This document shows, piece by piece, positions 39,953 to 47,807 of a stretch of 64,000 bases of DNA (position 1 is its first letter; each line of letters starts with the position of its first letter). The position numbers and the translations under genes were made by a program. The stretch is from Streptomyces sp. SCSIO 30461. Lineage in GTDB: Bacteria; Actinomycetota; Actinomycetes; Streptomycetales; Streptomycetaceae. Location of the stretch: contig NZ_CP146101.1 in assembly GCF_037023745.1 (NCBI RefSeq), positions 2,906,001 to 2,970,000 of the forward strand, in the 5' to 3' direction. Below the pieces are notes generated by a model. That model was not told the DNA's origin, made no database searches, and saw only the letters and a list, made by a program, of their open reading frames with translations.

Positions 39953-41221
39953 CTAGGGCAGTTCGACCGGGCCGTAGCGTGCGTGCGGTTCCTGCCGCAT
40001 CAGTGCGTCGTACCGGTCCGCCACCGAGAAGTGCCAGAACTCGGTCCCATAGTTCGTAAAACCCGAGCCCTCCATCGCGTTGAGCAGCAGCGTGCGATGG
40101 TGGCGCGCCTGATCGCTGAGGTTCGGAGCATGCGTGAAGCAGGCCCCGTCGCTCTCCTCGGGGGAGGCGTTGACACGGGTGCCGAGGTTGAGTTCGTGGC
40201 CGTCCTGGTCGACGAGGGTGACGTCCACGGCCGCGCCTGCGGAGTGGGGCGCGATCTCCGGTGGCGACACGTACCGGCTGGCGGCCTGGTGCAGCTGTTC
40301 AGGTGTCCAGTCGGGGTGAGCGGTGGCCAGTTCGTCGCGGTACTCGGTGAAGTAGCGCTGCTGGAGGGAAAGCGGCCGGTAGCCCTCGATGAACAGCAGG
40401 TCGGTGCCGGCGGGCAGGAGCGAGCGGGCGTGCTTCAATCGGGCCAGGACGCCTTCGCGGACGTGGGCGAACGCGCCCAGCGGATCTTGCTTGCGGGGAT
40501 CGACGCGGAAGCTGTGGTCCCGCACGTCGACGAGCGGTTCCCCGCACTCGCGCACGGGGCTCGCGGCGACTTGCGGATCGGACATCAGCACCAGAGGGTT
40601 CATCGAGTCTCCCTGTGACGGCTTGCGCTGCGGTGGCGGGATGGGGGAGGTGGGGGCAAGGCCGGTTTCGTGGAGGATGCGCGCGGTGGTGTCCTGCAGT
40701 GTGCTGTCGGCCGGGATCACGGTCTCCAGACCGCCGGGCAGCAGGTCCAGCTCGCGGTACCAGGAGGCGAGGTGGCTGTCGGTGACCTCCTCCAGGTACG
40801 CGGCATCCGCCTTCGACGCGTGCCGGACCAACGTCGCCTCCAGCGGTACGTCCAGGTAGTAGCAGCGGGAGATGCCGCGGTGGTCCCGTACGAGAGACAT
40901 GATCATGTGGCTGTAGCGGTCGGCGTACAGGATCCCTTCGAGCACGACGTGAAAGCCGGCGTCCAGGGCTTCGCGTGCGATCTTGCCCAGCAGGGCGATG
41001 TTGGCGCCGCGCGCGGTGTCGTGCTCCCTGAGCACGTTCCGACGGATCACGTCCTGGCCCACGATCGCGACACCGCGGCCGTAGTGATCTCGCAGACCCT
41101 GGGCCACACTGGACTTGCCCGACGCCGAGTTGCCGCGAATCACCACGAGGCGGGAGTCCTCGCGGCCGACCGCAGTCGCAGGGGACAGACGACGGTGTGC
41201 GACGCTCGGTGTGCCGGTCAT
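39953..41221 (-). CDS. P-loop kinase fused to a VanX-like D,D-dipeptidase
   Basis: Residues 25-190 form a P-loop kinase of the zeta/CPT type (VVIRGNSASGKSSVAQGLRD; FHVVLEGILYADRY; RCYYLDVPLEATLVRH). Residues 207-422 form an M15D dipeptidase with the VanX zinc signature: H326 and D333 in PHSAGAAVDVTL, E394 and H397 in TEFWHF. VanX enzymes cleave D-Ala-D-Ala. An internal ATG at 40603 (residue 207), with AGGGAG 6-7 bp upstream, could also give the dipeptidase alone. The start overlaps the previous stop (ATGA). In a biosynthetic operon this could be a self-resistance or tailoring enzyme. Confidence 0.8.
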   Translation of the reverse strand: MTGTPSVAHRRLSPATAVGREDSRLVVIRGNSASGKSSVAQGLRDHYGRGVAIVGQDVIRRNVLREHDTARGANIALLGKIAREALDAGFHVVLEGILYADRYSHMIMSLVRDHRGISRCYYLDVPLEATLVRHASKADAAYLEEVTDSHLASWYRELDLLPGGLETVIPADSTLQDTTARILHETGLAPTSPIPPPQRKPSQGDSMNPLVLMSDPQVAASPVRECGEPLVDVRDHSFRVDPRKQDPLGAFAHVREGVLARLKHARSLLPAGTDLLFIEGYRPLSLQQRYFTEYRDELATAHPDWTPEQLHQAASRYVSPPEIAPHSAGAAVDVTLVDQDGHELNLGTRVNASPEESDGACFTHAPNLSDQARHHRTLLLNAMEGSGFTNYGTEFWHFSVADRYDALMRQEPHARYGPVELP

Positions 41222-42699
41222 GTGGGCCAGCCCGTCTCGCTGTACAACTCACCGTTCTGGATCTTCCCGATTGCCAGTCGGGTATAGGGGACGAGGTCGT
41301 CGGGGAGCGCGGCGGGGTCCCAGAATCTCCACTGGGTGCACTTGTCCGGCTCGCGCAGTGTCGGCTCGCCGCGCCAGGTACGGGCGCGGAAGAACAGGCC
41401 CATGCGGGGTGGGTATTTGGGCTTGCCGATGTGGTGGACGACGTGGACGAGTTCGACGTCCTGACGCTCGATGTGTAGGCCAGCTTCCTCGCTTGCCTCC
41501 CTGATCAGGCAGGCGATGGCGTTCTCCTGCTCGCAGTGGCCGGCCAGGACGTGCCAGGTGGACGGCGCGAATGCGGAGTCGGGGTGGCGCAGCCCTAGCA
41601 GCACCGTACCGTCGGGCCGCTCCAGGTAGAGGTGGACGCCGATGATGTTGGGGACCGTGCCGTGAGGCGAAGCCAGGCGTTTCTCCTCGGGTTCGGGCCC
41701 GCTCCGGGGCGCGGTGCCGGCCGGGCGGCTGGCGGCGTGGCGCCGTACGAGGTCGCTGGTGGTGTCGGCGATGCGTAGGCGGTGGAGGTCTGAGGGGGTG
41801 AACCAGGCGAGCATCACCCCTTCGGTCAGGTGGAGTTCGCGCGGGTCGCCGTTCCAGCGGGCGGCGTAGATGGCGATGGGTACGGTCTCGCCGGCGTCGG
41901 ATGCGTATTCGGTGCCGAACGGGGTGAGGTCGGCGAGGTCGAGGCCGGCTTCCTCGGCCAGTTCGCGCCGTACGGTGTGTTCCAGGGTGGCGTCCTGGGG
42001 CTCTTTGCCGCCGCCGAGCAGGGACCACATGCCCGGTTCCCAGATCCGGCCGGGGAAGTAGTCGCGCAGGTGGAGTAGGTACTCGCCGCGGTCGTTGTAG
42101 ATCAGGGCGGAGGCGTTGGCCGTCGCCCGTGCGGCTACGGGCGGGAGCTTGAGCAGCTTCTCGCGCAGGGTCGGGGAGGTCACCCGGTCCACGGGCCGCC
42201 ACTCGATTCCGCCGACCTCTTCTTCCTGCAGCACGACTGGTACCTCGGTCGCGGTGTGCAGGCGGAAGAGGAACCGCAGGTCGAAGTGGCGGTGTCCGGG
42301 TTCGCCTTTGCCCGGGTGGGCGTCGATGTCGTGGATGTCGATGTCGAGTGGCACGGTCTCGTAGCCGGGCCACGGCGTGACGTCCCGGGGCGGGATCCCG
42401 GTCTCCTCGTGCAGCTCCCGTAGTGCCGCTGCTGCCAGGGAGTCGTCGGCGGGTTCGGTGTGTCCGCCAGGGGGGAGGACCTTCCCGCTCGCCAGGTGCA
42501 GCACGTGCAGGACGCGGCCGAGCGGGTCGACGACGATCGTGCCGCAGGTGACATGCCCGGTGAAGGTGGAACGGCTGGCGATCTCGTCGCCCGTTCGGTC
42601 AAGGGCGTCCAAGAGGGCGCCGAGCTGCTCGCGCTCGTGAGGGTGGCGAGCGAGGTAGGCGTCGATGGTGGTGCGGATGTGGTGGTGCGACAACGGCAT
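41218..42699 (-). CDS. Triple NUDIX-domain protein
   Basis: The 493-residue protein contains three complete NUDIX boxes: GGHTEPADDSLAAAALRELH-EETG (about residues 77-99), GGGKEPQDATLEHTVRREL-AEEAG (about 224-246) and AGHCEQENAIACLIREAS-EEAG (about 383-404). Each keeps the Mg-binding RExxEE-type glutamates. Between them lie normal NUDIX beta strands and short linkers. Three NUDIX modules in one chain are unusual. It starts at 42699, 49 bp after the double-NUDIX gene, and ends overlapping the kinase-dipeptidase gene. Substrates are unknown; hydrolysis of modified nucleotides or nucleotide sugars fits the context. Confidence 0.85.
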   Translation of the reverse strand: MPLSHHHIRTTIDAYLARHPHEREQLGALLDALDRTGDEIASRSTFTGHVTCGTIVVDPLGRVLHVLHLASGKVLPPGGHTEPADDSLAAAALRELHEETGIPPRDVTPWPGYETVPLDIDIHDIDAHPGKGEPGHRHFDLRFLFRLHTATEVPVVLQEEEVGGIEWRPVDRVTSPTLREKLLKLPPVAARATANASALIYNDRGEYLLHLRDYFPGRIWEPGMWSLLGGGKEPQDATLEHTVRRELAEEAGLDLADLTPFGTEYASDAGETVPIAIYAARWNGDPRELHLTEGVMLAWFTPSDLHRLRIADTTSDLVRRHAASRPAGTAPRSGPEPEEKRLASPHGTVPNIIGVHLYLERPDGTVLLGLRHPDSAFAPSTWHVLAGHCEQENAIACLIREASEEAGLHIERQDVELVHVVHHIGKPKYPPRMGLFFRARTWRGEPTLREPDKCTQWRFWDPAALPDDLVPYTRLAIGKIQNGELYSETGWPT

Positions 42700-42748
42700 G
42701 GCGGCTACCTCAGAGGGTCATGGAGCGGAACGAGGCGGGGCGGTCGGG

Positions 42749-43927
42749 TCAGTTCAGCCGCATCCCCTCCGCCGGGATCTCCTCGACGGCGGCGGGGCGA
42801 GCGAGGGGCAGGCCCCACCGCTCGCGTGCCGTCTCTGCTGCGAGTTGGGCTTGCCGGGCTCCGGGCGGGCCCCAGCCCAGCAGGGCGGCTGCCTGGGCTG
42901 GGGTGGCGAGCAGGCGGGCGAAGGGGCGTTCGGTGGCGGGGTCGACGGCCGCCGGGCCGATAGCGGTGACCCGGGCGGCCAGGCGGAGCCGGGCGTTGGG
43001 CCCCACGCCGCCGTAGACCTCGCCGGTGGCGTCCAGCACCCAGCCCAGGCGTACCGGGTCTGCCAGGGTGAGTTGGGCTTCCTCGGCGGCTTCGCGGCGC
43101 AGGGTGTCCTCGGGCGTCGCATCGGTGCTCTCCAGGGTGCCGCCGGGCAGCATCGGAAGCGCGCCCCGAGGGCCGGGATCGGCCACCACGACGACGCGGC
43201 CGTCGGGGACGAAGCACCACGCCCAGGCTTGCTGCACGGGCAGCCGGTCGGGGACGGGGCCGCGGTGGAGAGGGCTGTCCCACAAGGGCCGGTAGCGGAC
43301 ATGGACGTCGTGCCGGTCCAGGGCCGGGACGTCGAGGATGTGCCGGCCGTCGGCGAGGTGGGCGGTGGCGGTGTTTCCGAGCCGGGCACGGTAGGCGGCG
43401 AGCATGATCTGTCCGTCCACGGGGCGCAGCCGTTCTACCGCGTCCCGGGTTTCGAGGAAGGCGTACTCGGACAGCTCCTCGTGCGGCAGGCGGATCGCCT
43501 CCACCTGATCGGGGGTGATGGCTCCTGCGTCGAAGACGAACCGGACCTCGCCGGGGCAGGGTGCGCCTGGCCGGAGGTCTGGGTGGTGCTGGGAGAAGGA
43601 GTGCACGGCGAGCACGGCCGACAGGGGCAGATCCAGGCCCAGTTCCTCGATGATCTCGCGCCGGCAGGTGACGTGCGGGTGTTCACCGGGCTCGACGACG
43701 CCCCCGGGCAGCAGCCACGAGTCGTCCGTGCGGTAGGTGGGGTGCACCAGCAGGACACGGCCGACCTCGTCGGTGATGATCGCGGCAGCGCCGAGCCACG
43801 CCGCGTGCCGGGCCGCAGCTGTGTGAGATTGCCGCATCCGCGCCTGGTCGTGGTGCCCGCTCGGCGGAGGGAACACCGCGGTCTTCGAGTCGGACTGGCT
43901 GTCTCCGGCGGTTGAGGGATCGCTCAT
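42749..43927 (-). CDS. Double NUDIX-domain protein
   Basis: The 392-residue protein has two NUDIX modules. The first box is GGVVEPGEHPHVTCRREI-IEELG near residue 75; the second is GGTLESTDATPEDTLRREA-AEEA near residue 250, with a less standard end. An unrelated linker (HILDVPALDRHDVHVRYRPL) separates them, and a C-terminal extension follows. It overlaps the porphobilinogen-deaminase-like gene by ATGA. Together with the next genes it brings the operon to seven NUDIX modules. Confidence 0.85.
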   Translation of the reverse strand: MSDPSTAGDSQSDSKTAVFPPPSGHHDQARMRQSHTAAARHAAWLGAAAIITDEVGRVLLVHPTYRTDDSWLLPGGVVEPGEHPHVTCRREIIEELGLDLPLSAVLAVHSFSQHHPDLRPGAPCPGEVRFVFDAGAITPDQVEAIRLPHEELSEYAFLETRDAVERLRPVDGQIMLAAYRARLGNTATAHLADGRHILDVPALDRHDVHVRYRPLWDSPLHRGPVPDRLPVQQAWAWCFVPDGRVVVVADPGPRGALPMLPGGTLESTDATPEDTLRREAAEEAQLTLADPVRLGWVLDATGEVYGGVGPNARLRLAARVTAIGPAAVDPATERPFARLLATPAQAAALLGWGPPGARQAQLAAETARERWGLPLARPAAVEEIPAEGMRLN

Positions 43928-44943
43928 CGGGGTCCTCCCAGAAGCCTGTCCGCGCCAGCATGCAGCAGTTGATGCCCGGCTCGTGTTCCGAGTGAGGTGG
44001 CGTCGGACACCTCGCCGGTCGTGACCGTGCGCAGGGGAGTGCCTCCGGTGGGGTCCAGGACGACAGCGTGCACGGTGAGGCGGCCGGACTCTTCTTCGAG
44101 GACCGCGTGCACGGAAGCGGCGGTCAGGCAGCCGCCGTGCAGAGCGCCCAGGGCGGAGCGCTCGGCCTCCAAGATCGCGCGGGTGGGGGTGTGGCTGAGC
44201 GGTGCGAGGAGGTCACGGGTCTGGTGGTCGTCGGTGCGGTGCTCGATGACGACGATGCCCGCCCCCGCCGCGGGCAGCCACACCGTGGGGTCGAGGACTT
44301 GCGAAGCCCGGTCGGTGAGCCCGAGGCGTCGAAGTCCGGCCAGGGCGGCGATCATCACGTCGGCGCCAAGCGTCCCGGAGTCGAGCGCGTTCATCCTGGT
44401 GTCGGCGTTCCCGCGGATCGGGACGGGCACCAGGTGCGGGTGGAGGGATGCGAGGAGGGCTGCGCGGCGGGGTGCGCTGGTGCCGACGCGGGTGCCGGGC
44501 GGCAGGGTGTCGAGGGTTGCCAGTGGGTGGCCGGCTGGCAGGACCAGGGCGTCGCGGACATCTTCACGCGGCAGGACGGCGCCGACCGTGATACCCGGGG
44601 CCCGGTCGTGTGGGCCCGGGACGTCCTTGGCGCACGCGACGGTGGCTTCGACATGGCCGGCGAGGAGATGCTCGTCGGCGCGGCGGGTGAAGGCGCCCTT
44701 CCCGCCGATGTCGGCCAGCGGGCCGCGGTGCACATCGCCCTGCGAGGTGATCTTGATGACGCGGAGGTCGATCTCCGGATAGCGGGCGCGGAGTTCGGTC
44801 TCGACCCGGCCGGTCTGCTCCATGGCCATGGGACTGGGCCTGGTGCCCAGCCGGAACTGGGTGGTGGTTGTGGAGGGCGGCACGGGCAATTCCTGACTGC
44901 GGTGGGTTTGAGCGGTGTGGTCTCTGTAGGCAGGCATGGTCAT
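43924..44943 (-). CDS. Hydroxymethylbilane synthase (porphobilinogen deaminase) homologue
   Basis: The 339-residue protein follows HemC closely: FRLGTRPSPMAMEQTGRVET, ITSQGDVHRGPLADIGGKGA, VEATVACAKDVPG (usual HSxKDxP), REDVRDALVLP, GTSAPRRAALLA, IRGNADTRMNAL and the cofactor loop LGALHGGCL with the Cys that carries dipyrromethane. Lys-Asp of the KDVP motif, the TRxS, RR and RGNxxTR residues and the Cys are all kept, so deaminase chemistry is plausible. No other tetrapyrrole gene is nearby. It may be a second copy for resistance, or be reused to polymerise a pyrrole. ATGA overlaps on both sides place it firmly in the operon. Confidence 0.8.
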   Translation of the reverse strand: MTMPAYRDHTAQTHRSQELPVPPSTTTTQFRLGTRPSPMAMEQTGRVETELRARYPEIDLRVIKITSQGDVHRGPLADIGGKGAFTRRADEHLLAGHVEATVACAKDVPGPHDRAPGITVGAVLPREDVRDALVLPAGHPLATLDTLPPGTRVGTSAPRRAALLASLHPHLVPVPIRGNADTRMNALDSGTLGADVMIAALAGLRRLGLTDRASQVLDPTVWLPAAGAGIVVIEHRTDDHQTRDLLAPLSHTPTRAILEAERSALGALHGGCLTAASVHAVLEEESGRLTVHAVVLDPTGGTPLRTVTTGEVSDATSLGTRAGHQLLHAGADRLLGGPR

Positions 44944-46196
44944 GGCGCCTGCCGGGGGATGGTGGCGAGCGCGGGCAGTGCCCAGCTCAGGGCACGTGGT
45001 CCGGGGCCGGAGGTGACGTGCTGGAGACCGGCGCCGTCGGTGAGATCGACGTGGTAGGTCTCCGGTCGACCGGCCTGCTCCCAACGGGCGTGCACTTCTT
45101 CGAGCTCGGCCCAGACGTCACGCTGCCCATGGATCCGTACGGTGCCGTCGCCCGGGCCGGCCATCGCCCACGAGTCGTCGTCCGGCGCGACGATGGTCAT
45201 CGTCTCGGCCTGAAAGTTGCGGACCAGACCAGGGGCGAGGTAGGCGCAGGCAAGCCAGAATCCGTAGGCGTCGTCCGGCGGGGGCGTCAGCCGCGTGGTC
45301 CGTGCCGTGCCGGGGACAGCCTTGATGCGGGCTCGGTGATCCCAGGTATTGAGCCATCGGTAGCCGAGCAGGGGCCGGTATCCGCGCGGTCTGCCCCGCA
45401 GCACCGCCTGGACACTGCCGTCCGGGCTGCGGGTGACGAGGAGTTGCCCGGGCCAGCTCGGCGTGCGGGTCACCAGTGTCGTCAGAAGCCGCCCATCAGG
45501 CGCGAGTTGCTCCACCCACGCCCTGGGGACGCAGGGCACGCCGATGCCGGAGTGGATCCGCAGGTACGGTGCCCGGGCCTGGTGGCCATCGAGCGCGTCG
45601 CCCTCGACCACCACCGCGCCGACGCCGAGGCGGTCCAGGTTCCGCTGGGCGAAGCCGGCCATGTGGCCGTCCCGCTCCACGCCGGTGGCGAACCCGGGGC
45701 CGGTGATGGTGGCGGCGAGCGCGAGGGAGACACCGGGGCCGGGGCCGAGCTCCAGGTAGCTCTGCCCGGCCGCGAGCTCCAGCGTCTGAAGCGTTTCGAC
45801 GGTGGCGGGGGTGTAGGTGGACATGGAGGTCATGTGGCCGCCGGTCACCGGCCCGCGGGGGAGGGAGTCGAGGGGCTCGCCGTCGCGTTGGAGGAGGATT
45901 GAAGCGTCGCTGTGGATCATGTCGAGCCACTCTTGCTGGTCGTCGGGGTGGGAGCCGTCCAGGAGGCGCCAGTCGATGGGGTCCGCGCCGGGGCCGCTGA
46001 CCCGGACGTATGCGTGCGGGAGCATCACCTCACGTTGCAGGGCGAGCAGTGCCTCGCGCACCGGGCCAGGGCGCAGATGTCCGGCCTCTTCCAGGCGGGT
46101 GACCATCGCCGCGCGGGCTGCCGTGGTGTCCGTCGCGCCGTGCGGTGGGGGCATCGGCGGAGCCGCCGCCTCAGCGCCCGTGGTCGGCTGTGTCAA
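44940..46196 (-). CDS. PCMT-like O-methyltransferase
   Basis: The start is TTG 46196, overlapping the MFS stop (TTGA). The 418-residue protein has a protein-isoaspartate-methyltransferase-like core: GGHMTSMSTYTPATVETLQT (substrate loop position), SYLELGPGPGVSLALAA (motif I), GFATGVERDGHM, VVVEGDALDG and WVEQLAPDGRLLTTLVT. A 190-residue C-terminal extension follows. Similar PCMT-like enzymes act in several actinobacterial RiPP pathways, so the target could be a peptide or small carboxylate. Its place between the exporter and the HemC-like gene supports a tailoring role. Confidence 0.75.
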   Translation of the reverse strand: MTQPTTGAEAAAPPMPPPHGATDTTAARAAMVTRLEEAGHLRPGPVREALLALQREVMLPHAYVRVSGPGADPIDWRLLDGSHPDDQQEWLDMIHSDASILLQRDGEPLDSLPRGPVTGGHMTSMSTYTPATVETLQTLELAAGQSYLELGPGPGVSLALAATITGPGFATGVERDGHMAGFAQRNLDRLGVGAVVVEGDALDGHQARAPYLRIHSGIGVPCVPRAWVEQLAPDGRLLTTLVTRTPSWPGQLLVTRSPDGSVQAVLRGRPRGYRPLLGYRWLNTWDHRARIKAVPGTARTTRLTPPPDDAYGFWLACAYLAPGLVRNFQAETMTIVAPDDDSWAMAGPGDGTVRIHGQRDVWAELEEVHARWEQAGRPETYHVDLTDGAGLQHVTSGPGPRALSWALPALATIPRQAP

Positions 46197-47572
46197 GAGG
46201 TGCCTCCGTCCATCGCTCGCTCCCGGAGGTCGTCCCCAGCGGACGTGGGAGCTGGTAGGGCCTTGGTGGGTGGTTGATCTGCGGTGGTGGGTGCCGTCTC
46301 GTCCGGCCCGTGCGGTGGGTCGGGCATGTCACGCATGTCGCGCAGCGGTGAGCGGGCCAAGACGACGAGGGGCACGACGAGGAGGCACGTACCGGCAATC
46401 AGTGCGGGTCGTACCCCGGCCCAGGTGCCGAGCCCGCCGGCGAGTACGGCCCCCAACGGCCGGGCGCCCGAGGTGAGCCAAGTGCTGACGGCTTGCATGC
46501 GTGCCTGCATCCGGTCCTCGGTGATGAGCTGCCGGATCGACCTTTGGGTGGTTCCCGCTGCTCCCGCGCATGCGAGCTGGAGGAACAGCGCGCCGCCGAT
46601 CGCGACCTCCCAGGCCCGGCCCGGGGAGGCGACCAGCAGGGGGACTTGGGTGAGCGGGGTCAGGGCGAGTGCGCCGAGCATCATCGGGCCCGGGCCGTAC
46701 CGGCGTGCGACGACCGGGGCGCCAAGCGCGCCGGCGGCTGCGCCGAGGGCGCCCACCCCGAGGACCACGCCGAAGGCGGTCGGGCTCAGATGCAGGACCC
46801 GCAGCAGGTACAGGGCCCACAGCGTGTTCAGCAGCGCAAGGGCCAGCGACGTCGTCGCGTTGACCCAGGTCAGCACCATCAGCCGGTGGTCGGCGTGCAC
46901 ATAGCGCAAACCGTCGGCGATCTCTGTCCGCAGTCGGTGCTTCTGGGTTCGCGCGGCGGGGGTGGTCTCTCGTGTCTGGATACGGGCGGTGAACCAGGCG
47001 CTGAGAAGGTAGGACGCCACGTCGCCCAGGAGTGCGCGGGCCGGACCCAGTAGGGCGGTCAAGGCTGCCCCGGCGTTGCTACCGCCGGTCGCCGCGATCG
47101 CGAACAGCGCACCTACGCGGCTGTTGCTCCGCTGGATGAGCGAGCGGTCGACCAGCTTCGGCAGGAGGCTGATCGCCGCCGCGTCGTGCACCACGGCAGC
47201 GGCACCCTGAACCGCGGCGACGACCATGAGCTGCGTCAACGTCAACGCGTCCAAGACCGCAGCCAGGGGCACGGTTGCCAGTACGGCGGCACTGACCAGG
47301 TCACCGGTGATCATCTGGCGCCGCTTGGAGTGCCGGTCGGCGAGCGCACCGGCGTGCAGCGCCAGCAATGCGGATGGGAGCTGCCCGAGGAACGCCAGCC
47401 AGGCGACCTGGGCGGTGGTGGCGTCCAACTCCAGCACGGCGAGCACCGGCAAGGCCATCGCGGTGATGGAGCTGCCGGCCACGCTGGCGGTCTGGCCGGT
47501 CAGGTAGCGCCGGAAGTCCCGATGCTGCCACAGCGACGCTGACGGGACGGCAGTTTCAGGTGAGGCGGTCAC
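46193..47572 (-). CDS. MFS transporter
   Basis: GTG 47572 starts a 459-residue protein with about 10-12 hydrophobic segments and the MFS motif A-like GALADRHSKRRQMITGDLVS in the loop after segment 2. The N-terminus HRDFRRYLTGQTASVAGSSI is typical of the EntS/MFS_3 exporters of actinobacteria. The tail after LARSPLRD is long and hydrophilic. It probably exports the operon product or gives resistance. Confidence 0.82.
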   Translation of the reverse strand: MTASPETAVPSASLWQHRDFRRYLTGQTASVAGSSITAMALPVLAVLELDATTAQVAWLAFLGQLPSALLALHAGALADRHSKRRQMITGDLVSAAVLATVPLAAVLDALTLTQLMVVAAVQGAAAVVHDAAAISLLPKLVDRSLIQRSNSRVGALFAIAATGGSNAGAALTALLGPARALLGDVASYLLSAWFTARIQTRETTPAARTQKHRLRTEIADGLRYVHADHRLMVLTWVNATTSLALALLNTLWALYLLRVLHLSPTAFGVVLGVGALGAAAGALGAPVVARRYGPGPMMLGALALTPLTQVPLLVASPGRAWEVAIGGALFLQLACAGAAGTTQRSIRQLITEDRMQARMQAVSTWLTSGARPLGAVLAGGLGTWAGVRPALIAGTCLLVVPLVVLARSPLRDMRDMPDPPHGPDETAPTTADQPPTKALPAPTSAGDDLRERAMDGGTS

Positions 47573-47684
47573 GGAGCATCCCCTTCCGCCTCGGCCGGGT
47601 GTTGGTCGAGCACGTCCACGGCGGCGTGCGGTGCCCGCCCGTACGCGCCTCTTCGGACTGGGTGGTCATGGATGCACCCACCCG

Positions 47685-47807
47685 TCAGGTGTGTGTGAGC
47701 AGGTAGGCGGGGCCCTGGCCACGCCGGGCTCGTTCGAGGGCGCCAAGCTGGGAGAAGGCCCGGGGTGGCATCAACGTCTGCCAGCCGGTCATGTGGGCGC
47801 TCAGCAT
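47685..47807 (-). pseudogene. 40-aa remnant of an ASCH-NUDIX protein C-terminus
   Basis: ATG 47807, with GGGAGG upstream and overlapping the ABC transporter stop, opens a 40-codon frame: GWQTLMPPRAFSQLGALERA followed by RRGQGPAYLLTHT. It matches the last 32 residues of the protein at 38932-39834 (WQELMAPLAFARLDAIERAR...) almost residue by residue. Either it is debris of a duplicated NUDIX gene or it is a small gene kept by translational coupling. Between 47573 and 47684 no other gene is supported. Confidence 0.55.

Noticed and set aside
42665..43915. 416-codon plus-strand open frame
   Set aside because: Antisense to the double-NUDIX gene.
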